64,000 nt of DNA from Paenarthrobacter sp. (lineage in GTDB: Bacteria > Actinomycetota > Actinomycetes > Actinomycetales > Micrococcaceae): positions 443,994 through 507,993 of the forward strand of contig JAPSHX010000001.1 of assembly GCA_031179305.1 (NCBI GenBank), given 5' to 3'. Shown piece after piece: positions 34,858-42,625 of this stretch; positions within the stretch are counted from its first letter, which is position 1, and each line of letters starts with the position of its first letter. A model generated the notes under the pieces. It did no database searches, was not told where the DNA came from, and saw only the letters and a program-made list of their open reading frames with translations. The position numbers were made by a program, and so were the translations under genes.

Positions 34858-36480
34858 TTAAAGAACGTGTGTCGTGACGGTGAAGTCCGTGTCGCCCTCC
34901 ATGCTGAAGGCCGAGGCGCCGGTGTTGTCCCAGTCCGGGAAGAACGTATCCGAAATAACCGCAGTTCCACCCGCAGCGAAGACTTCCACCGAGGATGAAT
35001 CGAGGAGGATCGTGAGATGGACCTTGCTGCCGGGGGAAGGCAGGGCTACTTCATGGAATGGGCTGAACTTTTCGGAGAAGTTGCTGGTTCCGGCCTTTGA
35101 CCGGTCCACCCTGACCCTGCCTGTTTCCTTGTTATAGGAGATCCGCAGCCCGGTTTCGGAAGCGGAGGATGAGTGGCGAAGGAGAACCCCGGCTTCGCGC
35201 GCCGACGTCAGGTCCATGTCCAGTTCGATCAGCTGGGTGCGTCCCCGGAACTCCTGCCCAAGGTCCTGCGGCGAGGAGCCAACGGTGAGGTTTTTGCTCT
35301 TCACTTCACCGGAGCGGTCCAGCGTTTCCCGCGCCGCGCCGGCTATGGCAGATCGGAGCTCGAGCCGCTTCTCACCCCGAACCAAGGTCAGTTCGCGGGG
35401 AATAGCCATAGAGCCGCGCCATGGCGTTGTGGGCGCATTCTGGGCGTAGTCCCAGTTGCCCATCCATCCCAGGAGCACGGGCTTGTCCCCGGGTGCGCCG
35501 GAGATGGAGTTTGCGGCGTAGTAGTCCGCGCCGTGGTCAAGCCACTGGGATTCGGTGAGCGGCGCGTCGGAAGCTGCCGCGTTTTCAGCCGTAAAGTGCG
35601 TCCCATCGAATTCGCCCACGAAGTACTGCATTCCTGAGCCGCCCGCGATGCCGCCGGGGTTGATGCTCAGGAGCATGACCCACTTCTTTGCGGTGGAGTC
35701 CTCAACGTCCATGTGAAGGAGTTCCGGCACTTCCCAGAGGCCTCCTTGGGTGCCGACGCCGGAGAAATCGCTCAGGTATTCCCAGCGGAGCAGGTCGGTG
35801 GACTTGAACATCTTGACCACTTGGGCGTCGGCCACCACGGTGCTCATCACCCAGTATCGGCCGGGTTCGTACCAGGTGATTTTGGGGTCGCGGAAGTTGT
35901 TGTTGGTGGGTGCAAGGTTCAGGACCGGGTTGCCCTGGTATTTCTGCCACGTGGTCCCGTTGTCCAGGCTGAACGCGACAGATTGTGCCTGAGAGCCCTG
36001 AGGCAGAGCGCCGTTCTTCCCGTAGGCACTCGTGTAGACGGCCACCATGGGCGGGTTCTCTGCTGAGCCAAGACCGGAGGCGTTGGTCTTATCAATCACA
36101 ATGCAGCCGGAGAAAATCTCCTCTTCAGGGCTCGCCTCCATGGCGACGGGTTGCTGCTCCCAGTGCACCAGATCCTTGCTGGTGGAGTGGCCCCACGACA
36201 TGTTGCCCCACGAGTTGCCCCGCGGGTTGTACTGGTAAAAGGCGTGGTAAGTGCCGTCGTGGTAGACGAGACCGTTGGGATCGTTGAGCCAGTTCTTCTC
36301 AGCCGTCAGGTGCGCGAGAGGACGCCACGGATCCGAAGGAGAAGGGCCGTGTCCGACCGGGCCGGGAACCGGCGTCGGGCTTTCCGTTTGCGTGCAGGAC
36401 GCGGCGGAAAAGGCGACTACGACGGCGGCACTGGCGGCCAGCATTTGGCGGCGGGACAGCTGGGGGCTGGGAAAAGTCAT
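34858..36480 (-). CDS. Glycoside hydrolase family 32 fructanase, Tat lipoprotein
   Basis: A 540-residue GH32 enzyme that cleaves beta-fructosides such as levan, inulin or sucrose. The N-terminus is a twin-arginine signal (LSRRQMLAASAAVV) ending in a lipobox-like SAASC, so it should be exported folded and lipid-anchored. The nucleophile is D67 in WLNDPNG; the RDP motif (FRDPKITWY) and the acid/base region WEVPELL follow. The C-terminal beta-sandwich (GSKVHLTILLDSSSVEVFA) is typical of GH32. It follows the levansucrase gene on the same strand with a strong hairpin between, so levan made by one enzyme could be degraded by the other. Confidence 0.9.
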   Translation of the reverse strand: MTFPSPQLSRRQMLAASAAVVVAFSAASCTQTESPTPVPGPVGHGPSPSDPWRPLAHLTAEKNWLNDPNGLVYHDGTYHAFYQYNPRGNSWGNMSWGHSTSKDLVHWEQQPVAMEASPEEEIFSGCIVIDKTNASGLGSAENPPMVAVYTSAYGKNGALPQGSQAQSVAFSLDNGTTWQKYQGNPVLNLAPTNNNFRDPKITWYEPGRYWVMSTVVADAQVVKMFKSTDLLRWEYLSDFSGVGTQGGLWEVPELLHMDVEDSTAKKWVMLLSINPGGIAGGSGMQYFVGEFDGTHFTAENAAASDAPLTESQWLDHGADYYAANSISGAPGDKPVLLGWMGNWDYAQNAPTTPWRGSMAIPRELTLVRGEKRLELRSAIAGAARETLDRSGEVKSKNLTVGSSPQDLGQEFRGRTQLIELDMDLTSAREAGVLLRHSSSASETGLRISYNKETGRVRVDRSKAGTSNFSEKFSPFHEVALPSPGSKVHLTILLDSSSVEVFAAGGTAVISDTFFPDWDNTGASAFSMEGDTDFTVTTHVL

Positions 36481-36505
36481 GGGGAAGATCCTGGGGTTGG
36501 GGGTA

Positions 36506-36542
36506 GCAGGGGTGCCGGTCCTCGTGGGTCCGGCACCCCTGC
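36506..36542 (-). terminator. Hairpin between levansucrase and GH32 genes
   Basis: Perfect 13-bp arms GCAGGGGTGCCGG (36506-36518) and CCGGCACCCCTGC (36530-36542) with an 11-base loop, 28 bp past the levansucrase stop. No T-run follows on the minus strand. It may terminate, or stabilise the 3' end of, the levansucrase transcript. Confidence 0.65.
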
Positions 36543-36570
36543 CGTGGCCTGTCGACCGGGGTGTTACTGC

Positions 36571-38169
36571 TTACTTGTAGAGGCCCTCGCCGCCGACGCG
36601 AACGTTGGTGGGAAGGTAACCGAACGGGCCAAGGCCGTTCTGGCCGAAGCTGCGGTCAACCTGCGTCACGCCGCCCTTGAAGTTCATCTTCACGGTGGGG
36701 GACAGGGAACCGCCGCGGACGCCGTCCACGTTGTCGATGAAGGACTGGACCAGGCCGCCCGGCTGTACGTAGTGCGAGTAGGCCTGGAACTGACGGCCGT
36801 TCTGACGCGGGTCCGGACCTTCCGGCGCGTTGGCCGGCATGTTCAGGTCCGTGGGGGAGCCCAAAGCCAGGCCGCTGTTGTTGACCGGCTGGTAGTCGGA
36901 CCGGACGCCGTTGCCGACGAAGCCGTACACGCCGTCGGGGCCGCGCATTCCATCCGCATACGTGAACTGGTGGCTGATGGTGAACAGGTAGTACTTGTTC
37001 TTGCCGTTTTCGTTCTGGATGTAGATCTGCGGACGTTCAGTCTGGTCGTTGACGCAGTTGGCCGAGAGGATCGGCGGCAGGAAGCTCCACTTGGTGAGGT
37101 CCTTGTTGTCGGCCACGGCGAGGCCCACGTTGGCAGTCTGGTACCAAGCGCCGGTGCTGTTGACCTGGGCCACAGTCTCGGCGTTGGGGTCGCCCGGCTG
37201 GTAGCCGAGGTCTTCCTGCTTGCACTTGTAGGAGCCGCGGGTGCCACCAGTGTTGCCTTCGAAGACCATGAACGTTTTGCCCGGGTGGGCGGGGTCCGCG
37301 AAGGTGTATGGGTCACGGAACGCGAAGCCGGGGTTCTGGGCTTTGTTCTGGTACATCTTTCCATCCGGTTCCAGCAGTTTGGTGTGCTGAAAGCCGTCGA
37401 AGGTCACGCCGTCCTTGGTGGCATGGATGTTACCCAGTGCCTTGGCGATCGCGGCGTCCGGAGCGATCCCGCCACCGCCTGCATTCCGCTCGGCGACGTC
37501 GTAGAACGTGGTGGCGGTGTAGAAGACGTTGATCTTGTTGCCCTGCATCAGGCGCGTGGAGCCGGACCACTCCGTGTTGCCGATGGACGTGTTGTCCAGG
37601 AACACGTGTCCGCCGTAGTTCCATTTGTCCTTGGCGGGATCAGCGTTGGTCTTGCGGAAGAAGTAGCCGATCCTGGCGTTCCAGTGGCGCTGGTCGAAGC
37701 CATACCCGGCATGCCGGTCAGCGACCAGGGAGAAGATGACATCCCAACCCTTGTAGCTGATCTGGTTGGCGTTTTCGTCTGTCAGGGACCAAGTGTCCCA
37801 AACCCAGACGTCGTCGTTCATTGCGGGGAAGTCCTTGGGGATTTCCGGCATGGTGACGTTGGGGCTCATGGAGTTCTCGCCGGGGGCAACATTGGGGTTG
37901 CTTTGGGCCATGATCTGCTTGGCGTCGGCTCGCGTCCACTTGGACGTGAAGTCTGCTGCCGGATCGTATGCCTGCTGGGTGTGCGTGGTGGGCAGTGGGA
38001 AGCCGGGCGTGGGTGCCGGCATGGTGCTCGACGGCGGGTCGGCCGGCAGGTTGGCTTGCGCGGCCGGCGTGACCAGCAGGATGCTGCCGGCCACGCCGGC
38101 CGCCGCTGCGAGGGCTACTGCCTGTCGCAGCCGGCGGCGCGGCTTTGGAGGGGTTGAGTGCGTGTTCAT
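36571..38169 (-). CDS. sacB: Levansucrase (glycoside hydrolase family 68)
   Basis: A 532-residue secreted GH68 fructosyltransferase that splits sucrose and builds levan. Residues 1-40 are a Sec signal (basic RRRLRQ, then AVALAAAAGVAGSILLV, cleavage near AQA-NL). The nucleophile is D125 in VWVWDTW, the transition-state stabiliser is in AFRDPYTF and the general acid is in TERPQIY. Length and motif order resemble levansucrases of Gram-negative and actinobacterial type. The GH32 fructanase follows on the same strand. About 460 bp of upstream sequence carries a LacI-type operator and a short hairpin. GH68 inulosucrase cannot be excluded. Confidence 0.92.
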   Translation of the reverse strand: MNTHSTPPKPRRRLRQAVALAAAAGVAGSILLVTPAAQANLPADPPSSTMPAPTPGFPLPTTHTQQAYDPAADFTSKWTRADAKQIMAQSNPNVAPGENSMSPNVTMPEIPKDFPAMNDDVWVWDTWSLTDENANQISYKGWDVIFSLVADRHAGYGFDQRHWNARIGYFFRKTNADPAKDKWNYGGHVFLDNTSIGNTEWSGSTRLMQGNKINVFYTATTFYDVAERNAGGGGIAPDAAIAKALGNIHATKDGVTFDGFQHTKLLEPDGKMYQNKAQNPGFAFRDPYTFADPAHPGKTFMVFEGNTGGTRGSYKCKQEDLGYQPGDPNAETVAQVNSTGAWYQTANVGLAVADNKDLTKWSFLPPILSANCVNDQTERPQIYIQNENGKNKYYLFTISHQFTYADGMRGPDGVYGFVGNGVRSDYQPVNNSGLALGSPTDLNMPANAPEGPDPRQNGRQFQAYSHYVQPGGLVQSFIDNVDGVRGGSLSPTVKMNFKGGVTQVDRSFGQNGLGPFGYLPTNVRVGGEGLYK

Positions 38170-38630
38170 GCTTGCTCTTCTCGCGGAGTGTTGGACTTCG
38201 TGGAGTGGGGCGCATGCCCTGACCCCCTGTTGGGGGTTCTTTACTCAGGCGTCCGTCGATCCGCTGTAGGCGTCATCGAAGGACGCCATCGTTTCGAGGT
38301 GCGGGGAGCTTTGTAGCTATTCCCCGCGGTGGCTCCGGCACGTCGACTTACCGGAACAATCTCCACGCTAGACACGTGTTAGGTCTGAGGGCAAAGGTCA
38401 TTTCAGGGGCTTTTCCGGTTACTGGCCAGTTCGTGCGCAAGCGCTTACATTGCCAACGTGCGCGCGTGACACATCCCGGCAGCCACAATCAAATGTTTCG
38501 CCATAAATCAGATTTATCCTGAGAATTCGCTGTGCGTTTACTTCTCCTCCGGAATTGTGATCGCACACAGTTAAACAGCGAATGCGGAGCCACTGTTGAT
38601 GGTGACCCCGCATCTGCAGACGAGTCGGCC
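38170..38630 (-). promoter_or_regulatory. Upstream region of levansucrase gene
   Basis: There is no credible gene. A small hairpin ACCCCC/GGGGGT (38222-38227 and 38232-38237, loop TGTT) lies about 53 bp before the start and could be in the 5' leader. A LacI-family operator-like site is at 38436-38450. Upstream of that, to the 3' end of the PNP gene, the sequence is less GC-rich than its neighbours and shows nothing else recognisable. Confidence 0.5.
38436..38450. promoter_or_regulatory. LacI-family operator-like site upstream of levansucrase
   Basis: GCGCAAGCGCTTACA contains the central AAGCGCTT (38440-38447) and a right half matching the classic TGTAAGCGCTTACA operator of LacI/GalR repressors. 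It lies 267 bp upstream of the levansucrase start. The regulator is not next to it. Confidence 0.5.
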
Positions 38631-39449
38631 CTAGAGCTTGGCGATAATCTCCGCCAGAAGCTTCGAGATCCGCTTGCCCGCTGCGTGTCCGGCTTCAAGG
38701 ACTTCCGCGTGGCTCAAAGGAACCGGGCTGATGCCGGCTGCGAGGTTGGTGACCAGGGAGATGCCGAAAACTTCCATTCCTGCATGGCGGCCCGCAATGG
38801 CTTCCAGCGCGGTGGACATGCCCACCAAGTCTGCGCCGATCCGCTTGGCGTACTGGACTTCTGCCGGTGTCTCGTAGTGCGGACCTGTGAACTGTGCGTA
38901 CACCCCTTCCTGCAGCGAGGAATCAACTTCACGGGCAAGGTCGCGGATGCGTGAGGAATAGAGGTCCGTGAGATCAACGAACGTGGCTCCCTCAAGCGGT
39001 GATGTTGCGGTGAGGTTGATGTGGTCGCTGATGAGTACCGGAGTTCCGGGGGTCCAATCTTCATTGAGCCCGCCACAGCCGTTGGTGAGCACCAGCGTCT
39101 TGCACCCGGCGGCTGCGGCCGTGCGCACGCCGTGGACTACGGACCGCACGCCGCGACCTTCGTAGTAATGGGTCCGGGCACCCAGGACCAAGGCTCGTTT
39201 GCCCTCCTTGGTGAGGACGGAGCGGATGGTGCCAACATGGCCCACCACCGCTGGTTTGTGGAAGCCGGGAACCTCGGAAGCGTTCAGGGTGGCGGTGGTT
39301 TCGCCGATCAGGTCGGCGGCCTCCGCCCATCCGGATCCAAGCACCAGGGCTACGTCGTGGGACTCGACGCCGGTCTCCGCGGCTATGAAGTCCGCGGCGG
39401 CCTTCGCGGCCTCAAAAGGGTCAGTGTTCATCAGCTCAGTGTTACTCAC
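38631..39449 (-). CDS. Purine-nucleoside phosphorylase
   Basis: A 272-residue trimeric-type purine nucleoside phosphorylase that splits inosine or guanosine with phosphate to the base and ribose 1-phosphate. Motifs: VALVLGSGWAEAAD (phosphate loop), GARTHYYEG, LVLTNGCGGLNEDW (purine site region) and VGMSTALEAIAGRHAG. The start is GTG 39447-39449; an ATG six codons in (39429-39431) is an alternative. It is divergent from the LpdA-like gene. The phosphosugar mutase and deoC that could use its product are on the same strand but separated by the fructan genes. Confidence 0.93.
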   Translation of the reverse strand: MSNTELMNTDPFEAAKAAADFIAAETGVESHDVALVLGSGWAEAADLIGETTATLNASEVPGFHKPAVVGHVGTIRSVLTKEGKRALVLGARTHYYEGRGVRSVVHGVRTAAAAGCKTLVLTNGCGGLNEDWTPGTPVLISDHINLTATSPLEGATFVDLTDLYSSRIRDLAREVDSSLQEGVYAQFTGPHYETPAEVQYAKRIGADLVGMSTALEAIAGRHAGMEVFGISLVTNLAAGISPVPLSHAEVLEAGHAAGKRISKLLAEIIAKL

Positions 39450-39552
39450 TGGTACAAGCTACCCTGCGGCTACAGGACTTTGGTAGGGATCGGCGTGGAG
39501 TGAGGTTGGGCTGGGTGGCGACCGGCGTGGCAATGAGCGAGAATTGAGGATT

Positions 39553-40962
39553 GTGACCACCCAAGTTGACTTCAGTGCCCCCCGTATCGCGATCCTGGGA
39601 GGTGGTCCCGGCGGATATGAAGCTGCCATGGTTGCTGCCTCGCTCGGCGCGCACGTCACCATCGTCGAACGGGCAGGCCTCGGCGGCTCCGCGGTGCTGA
39701 CCGACGTCGTGCCTTCCAAAACCCTAATTGCCACCGCCGACCTCATGACGCGCGTGGGTGAGGCGGACGAACTCGGAGTGAAGTTCGACGGCGATGGCAC
39801 GGCCTCCAAGCCGCGTGCCGACCTCAAACACATCAACGATCGCGTCCTGACCCTCGCCCATGGACAGTCTGACGACATCCGTGCAGGCCTCGAGCGCCTG
39901 GGCGTGGAGATTGTCATCGGTTCCGGCAAGCTGCTGGACAACAACACCATCGAGGTCCTCACCCTCGAAGGAACACGCACCATCGACGCCGACGCGATCC
40001 TGCTGGCTGTTGGTGCCCACCCTCGCGAACTTCCCACGGCCAAGCCCGACGGCGAACGCATCCTCAACTGGGCCCAGATCTATAACCTGGACGAGCTTCC
40101 CGAAGAACTCATCGTTGTGGGTTCGGGCGTTACTGGTGCCGAATTCGCATCCGCTTACAACGGTTTGGGCTCCAAGGTCACCCTGATCTCCAGCCGTGAC
40201 CAGGTTCTTCCCGGCGAGGACACAGATGCCGCCAAGCTGCTGGAAGGCGTTTTCGAACGCCGTGGCGTACGCGTCCTGTCGAAGTCCCGCGCCAATGCCG
40301 TGGAGCGAACCGACGACGGCGTGAAGGTCACCTTGGGTGACGGATCGATCGTGACAGGTTCGCACTGCCTGGTGTGTGTTGGCTCCATCCCCAATACCGC
40401 GGGCATCGGGCTTGAAGAAGCAGGCGTGACCCTGACCGAGTCCGGGCACATCAAGGTGGACGGCGTTTCCCGCACCACTGCCCCCAACATCTACGCCGCC
40501 GGCGACTGCACGGGTGTGTTCGCCTTGGCATCTGTTGCAGCCATGCAGGGCCGCATTGCGATTGCCCACTTCATGGGCGACGGCGTCAAGCCCCTGAAGC
40601 TCAACCAGGTGGCGTCGAACATCTTCACGTCTCCTGAAATCGCTTCCGTGGGCGTCTCCGAGGCCGACCTCGCGTCCGGCAAGTACCAAGGCGACGTTGT
40701 GATGTTGTCCCTGCTCAGCAACGCCCGCGCCAAGATGCGCAACACCAAGGACGGCTTCGTCAAAATCATCGCGCGCAAGGGCTCCGGCACCGTGATCGGT
40801 GGCGTGGTGGTTGGCCCGAACGCTTCGGAGCTCATTTTCCCGATCTCCGTCGCGGTGACCCAGAAGCTTCACGTTGATGACGTGGCCAGCGCCTTCACGG
40901 TGTACCCGTCGCTGACCGGTTCCATCTCGGAGGCTGCGCGTCGCTTGCACGTGCACATGTAG
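39553..40962 (+). CDS. NAD(P)H-quinone dehydrogenase (LpdA-like flavoprotein)
   Basis: A 469-residue flavoprotein of the pyridine nucleotide-disulfide family. FAD motif AILGGGPGGYEAA near the N-terminus, NAD motif VVGSGVTGAEFA near residue 195, second FAD motif NIYAAGDCTG near residue 315. The redox-active cysteine pair of lipoamide dehydrogenase is missing: GLGGSAVLTDVVPSK replaces the CxxxxC loop. This is the pattern of the mycobacterial LpdA-type enzymes, which reduce quinones rather than disulfides. The start is GTG 39553, or TTG 39544 in the same frame; neither has a well-spaced ribosome binding site. It is convergent with nasB across a large hairpin. Confidence 0.85.
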   Translation: MTTQVDFSAPRIAILGGGPGGYEAAMVAASLGAHVTIVERAGLGGSAVLTDVVPSKTLIATADLMTRVGEADELGVKFDGDGTASKPRADLKHINDRVLTLAHGQSDDIRAGLERLGVEIVIGSGKLLDNNTIEVLTLEGTRTIDADAILLAVGAHPRELPTAKPDGERILNWAQIYNLDELPEELIVVGSGVTGAEFASAYNGLGSKVTLISSRDQVLPGEDTDAAKLLEGVFERRGVRVLSKSRANAVERTDDGVKVTLGDGSIVTGSHCLVCVGSIPNTAGIGLEEAGVTLTESGHIKVDGVSRTTAPNIYAAGDCTGVFALASVAAMQGRIAIAHFMGDGVKPLKLNQVASNIFTSPEIASVGVSEADLASGKYQGDVVMLSLLSNARAKMRNTKDGFVKIIARKGSGTVIGGVVVGPNASELIFPISVAVTQKLHVDDVASAFTVYPSLTGSISEAARRLHVHM

Positions 40963-40976
40963 CTCCACCCTGACGC

Positions 40977-41044
40977 CCGTTTCGGGGGTTCCCTGCCGAT
41001 CATGCCGTGCGCACGGCACCTCCAGCAGGGAACCCCCGAAACGG
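40977..41044. terminator. Bidirectional nested hairpin between convergent genes
   Basis: Perfect 20-bp arms (40977-40996 and 41025-41044) enclose a 28-base loop that itself holds a perfect 16-bp palindrome (41003-41018, TGCCGTGCGCACGGCA). It sits between the stops of the LpdA-like gene (+) and nasB (-) and probably ends both transcripts. It has no T-run. Confidence 0.75.
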
Positions 41045-41062
41045 AGCGAGGACTAAACGGCT

Positions 41063-42625
41063 TCAGGCGGCAGCCGCTTGGAAGTGTTTTTCGATGATCC
41101 CCTTGATGTCCTCATGGCATCCTCCGCAGCCTGTCCCGGCGCGGGTGGCCTTGGATACCTCGCCCACGGTGCTGCAGCCGTCCGCCACGGAATCCTCGAT
41201 GCTGGCCGCACTCACCCCGGCGCAGCGGCACACGGTCCTTTGGGGATCGTTGCTCGTGGCGCCGGCATCCAACTGGTCAGGCCCGTCCAGGCGCAGCAGC
41301 AGGGACCGGTCTGCGGGCAGCTCCGAGGAACGCTCGAAGAGCACCACCAGCTCGGCAGCAGTCCGGGGCATACCTACGGCCACCAAACCTTCCAGCACAC
41401 CGCCGCGGGTGGTCATCTTCACGTAGCGGCCGTGTTCGGGATCCGCCCACTGGGAGATTTGCCGGCGGGCACGCCCTGACGCGGCACCGGCTTCCAGCAA
41501 CTCTTCGTCCCATGGATCGGCCTGGTTGTCGCCCGCCACGGCCAGGTTGATGCCGCGTGCCTTCAGGACAACCACCCCGGGCTTCTCCTTGGGCAGCGCT
41601 TCCAAAGCATCTGCGGCGGCCTGGCCATCCCGGGCCAGGACGGCGAGGTATTCGGCCAACCACTCAGCCTGGCGCCAGCCCGGGCCCACCAAGCCGGGGG
41701 GCCCGGCGGCTGTTCGGCAATCAACGCAGGCAGCGTCGGGGCAGCGCACTTCAGCGCAGTCGCCGATCGCGAACATGTGGGGTTCGTGATAAGTCCGCAG
41801 GTGGTGGTCCACGAGGATCCCTGTTGCAACAGGGAGGCCGCAGCCTTCCGCCAATTCGATGCGGGGACGCACACCACAGGACAGGACCAGCAGGTCGCCG
41901 TCGATCGCCGAGCCGTCATCCAGGAGCAAAGCCGAGAAGCTGCCGCCGGGGCCGGAAGTTTCCACACCAGTAGAACGTGCATTGCCTGCCATCCGGACAC
42001 CGCCGGCCCGCAGGCTGTTGATGAGGACTGATCCACTGCCGCGGTCAATGCTTCTGCCGAGGGGGAAGGGGCCATTGTGAACCACAGTGGCTTGAGCGCC
42101 CTCTTCCGAGGCAGCCAAGGCGGTTTCCAGGCCAAGCACGCCCCCACCCAGCACCACCACTCGCTTTCCCTCGGCCACGGCCGAACGCAGCACGGCAGCA
42201 TCCCGTAGATCCCGCAAAGCGGTGACTCCGGCTGGAAGTACTGGCCGGGAAGGATCCGGGTTGAGCCCGGTGAGGTTCGGGATCACGGGACGGGACCCGG
42301 TAGCGAACACCAGTCGGTCATAGTGCTCAGTGCTGTCATCGGACAGCACTATGTTTTGGCGGGCTCGGTCGATCCTTTTGACCTTGACGCCCAAACGCAC
42401 TTCCACGCCTTCGGCTTCCAGCTCGGACGCATCAGCCATGGCCAATGCTTCCGCTGTGGTGCGGCCGACGCCCAGTTCAGCAACCATGACGCGGTTGTAG
42501 GCGGCCTCGGCTTCCTGGCCCACCACCAGCAGTTGGACCAACCCGGTGCGGACAGCAGGCAGTAGCTCCTCCACCAGACGGGCTGCAACTGGCCCGAATC
42601 CAACAACCACAATGCGCTCGCTCAT
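41063..42625 (-). CDS. nasB: Assimilatory nitrate reductase electron-transfer subunit (NasB-like)
   Basis: A 520-residue flavoprotein that would pass electrons from NAD(P)H to NasA. It has an N-terminal FAD fold (IVVVGFGPVAARLVEE), an NAD fold (VVVLGGGVLGLETA), a second FAD motif (MFAIGDCAEV) and a C-terminal BFD-type [2Fe-2S] domain (CRCAGVSAAS ... GTGCGGCHEDI). It resembles the N-terminal half of NirB without the sirohaem part. Four extra cysteines follow the GDC motif (DCAEVRCPDAACVDC). ATG 42623-42625 overlaps the nasA stop by four bases (ATGA), with AAGGAGG upstream. It is the last gene of narK-nasA-nasB. Confidence 0.88.
   Translation of the reverse strand: MSERIVVVGFGPVAARLVEELLPAVRTGLVQLLVVGQEAEAAYNRVMVAELGVGRTTAEALAMADASELEAEGVEVRLGVKVKRIDRARQNIVLSDDSTEHYDRLVFATGSRPVIPNLTGLNPDPSRPVLPAGVTALRDLRDAAVLRSAVAEGKRVVVLGGGVLGLETALAASEEGAQATVVHNGPFPLGRSIDRGSGSVLINSLRAGGVRMAGNARSTGVETSGPGGSFSALLLDDGSAIDGDLLVLSCGVRPRIELAEGCGLPVATGILVDHHLRTYHEPHMFAIGDCAEVRCPDAACVDCRTAAGPPGLVGPGWRQAEWLAEYLAVLARDGQAAADALEALPKEKPGVVVLKARGINLAVAGDNQADPWDEELLEAGAASGRARRQISQWADPEHGRYVKMTTRGGVLEGLVAVGMPRTAAELVVLFERSSELPADRSLLLRLDGPDQLDAGATSNDPQRTVCRCAGVSAASIEDSVADGCSTVGEVSKATRAGTGCGGCHEDIKGIIEKHFQAAAA

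Noticed and set aside
36151..38157. A 668-residue plus-strand frame
   Set aside because: It is antisense to the levansucrase and the start of the GH32 gene; no recognisable motif and no ribosome binding site. It is a shadow of the codon bias.
38222..38237. ACCCCC/GGGGGT hairpin followed by TCTTT as a plus-strand terminator
   Set aside because: No plus-strand gene lies upstream of it; it sits in the 5' region of the minus-strand levansucrase gene, so it was noted only as a leader structure.
39724..41019. A 431-residue minus-strand frame
   Set aside because: It is antisense to the LpdA-like flavoprotein and runs into the convergent hairpin; it has no motif.
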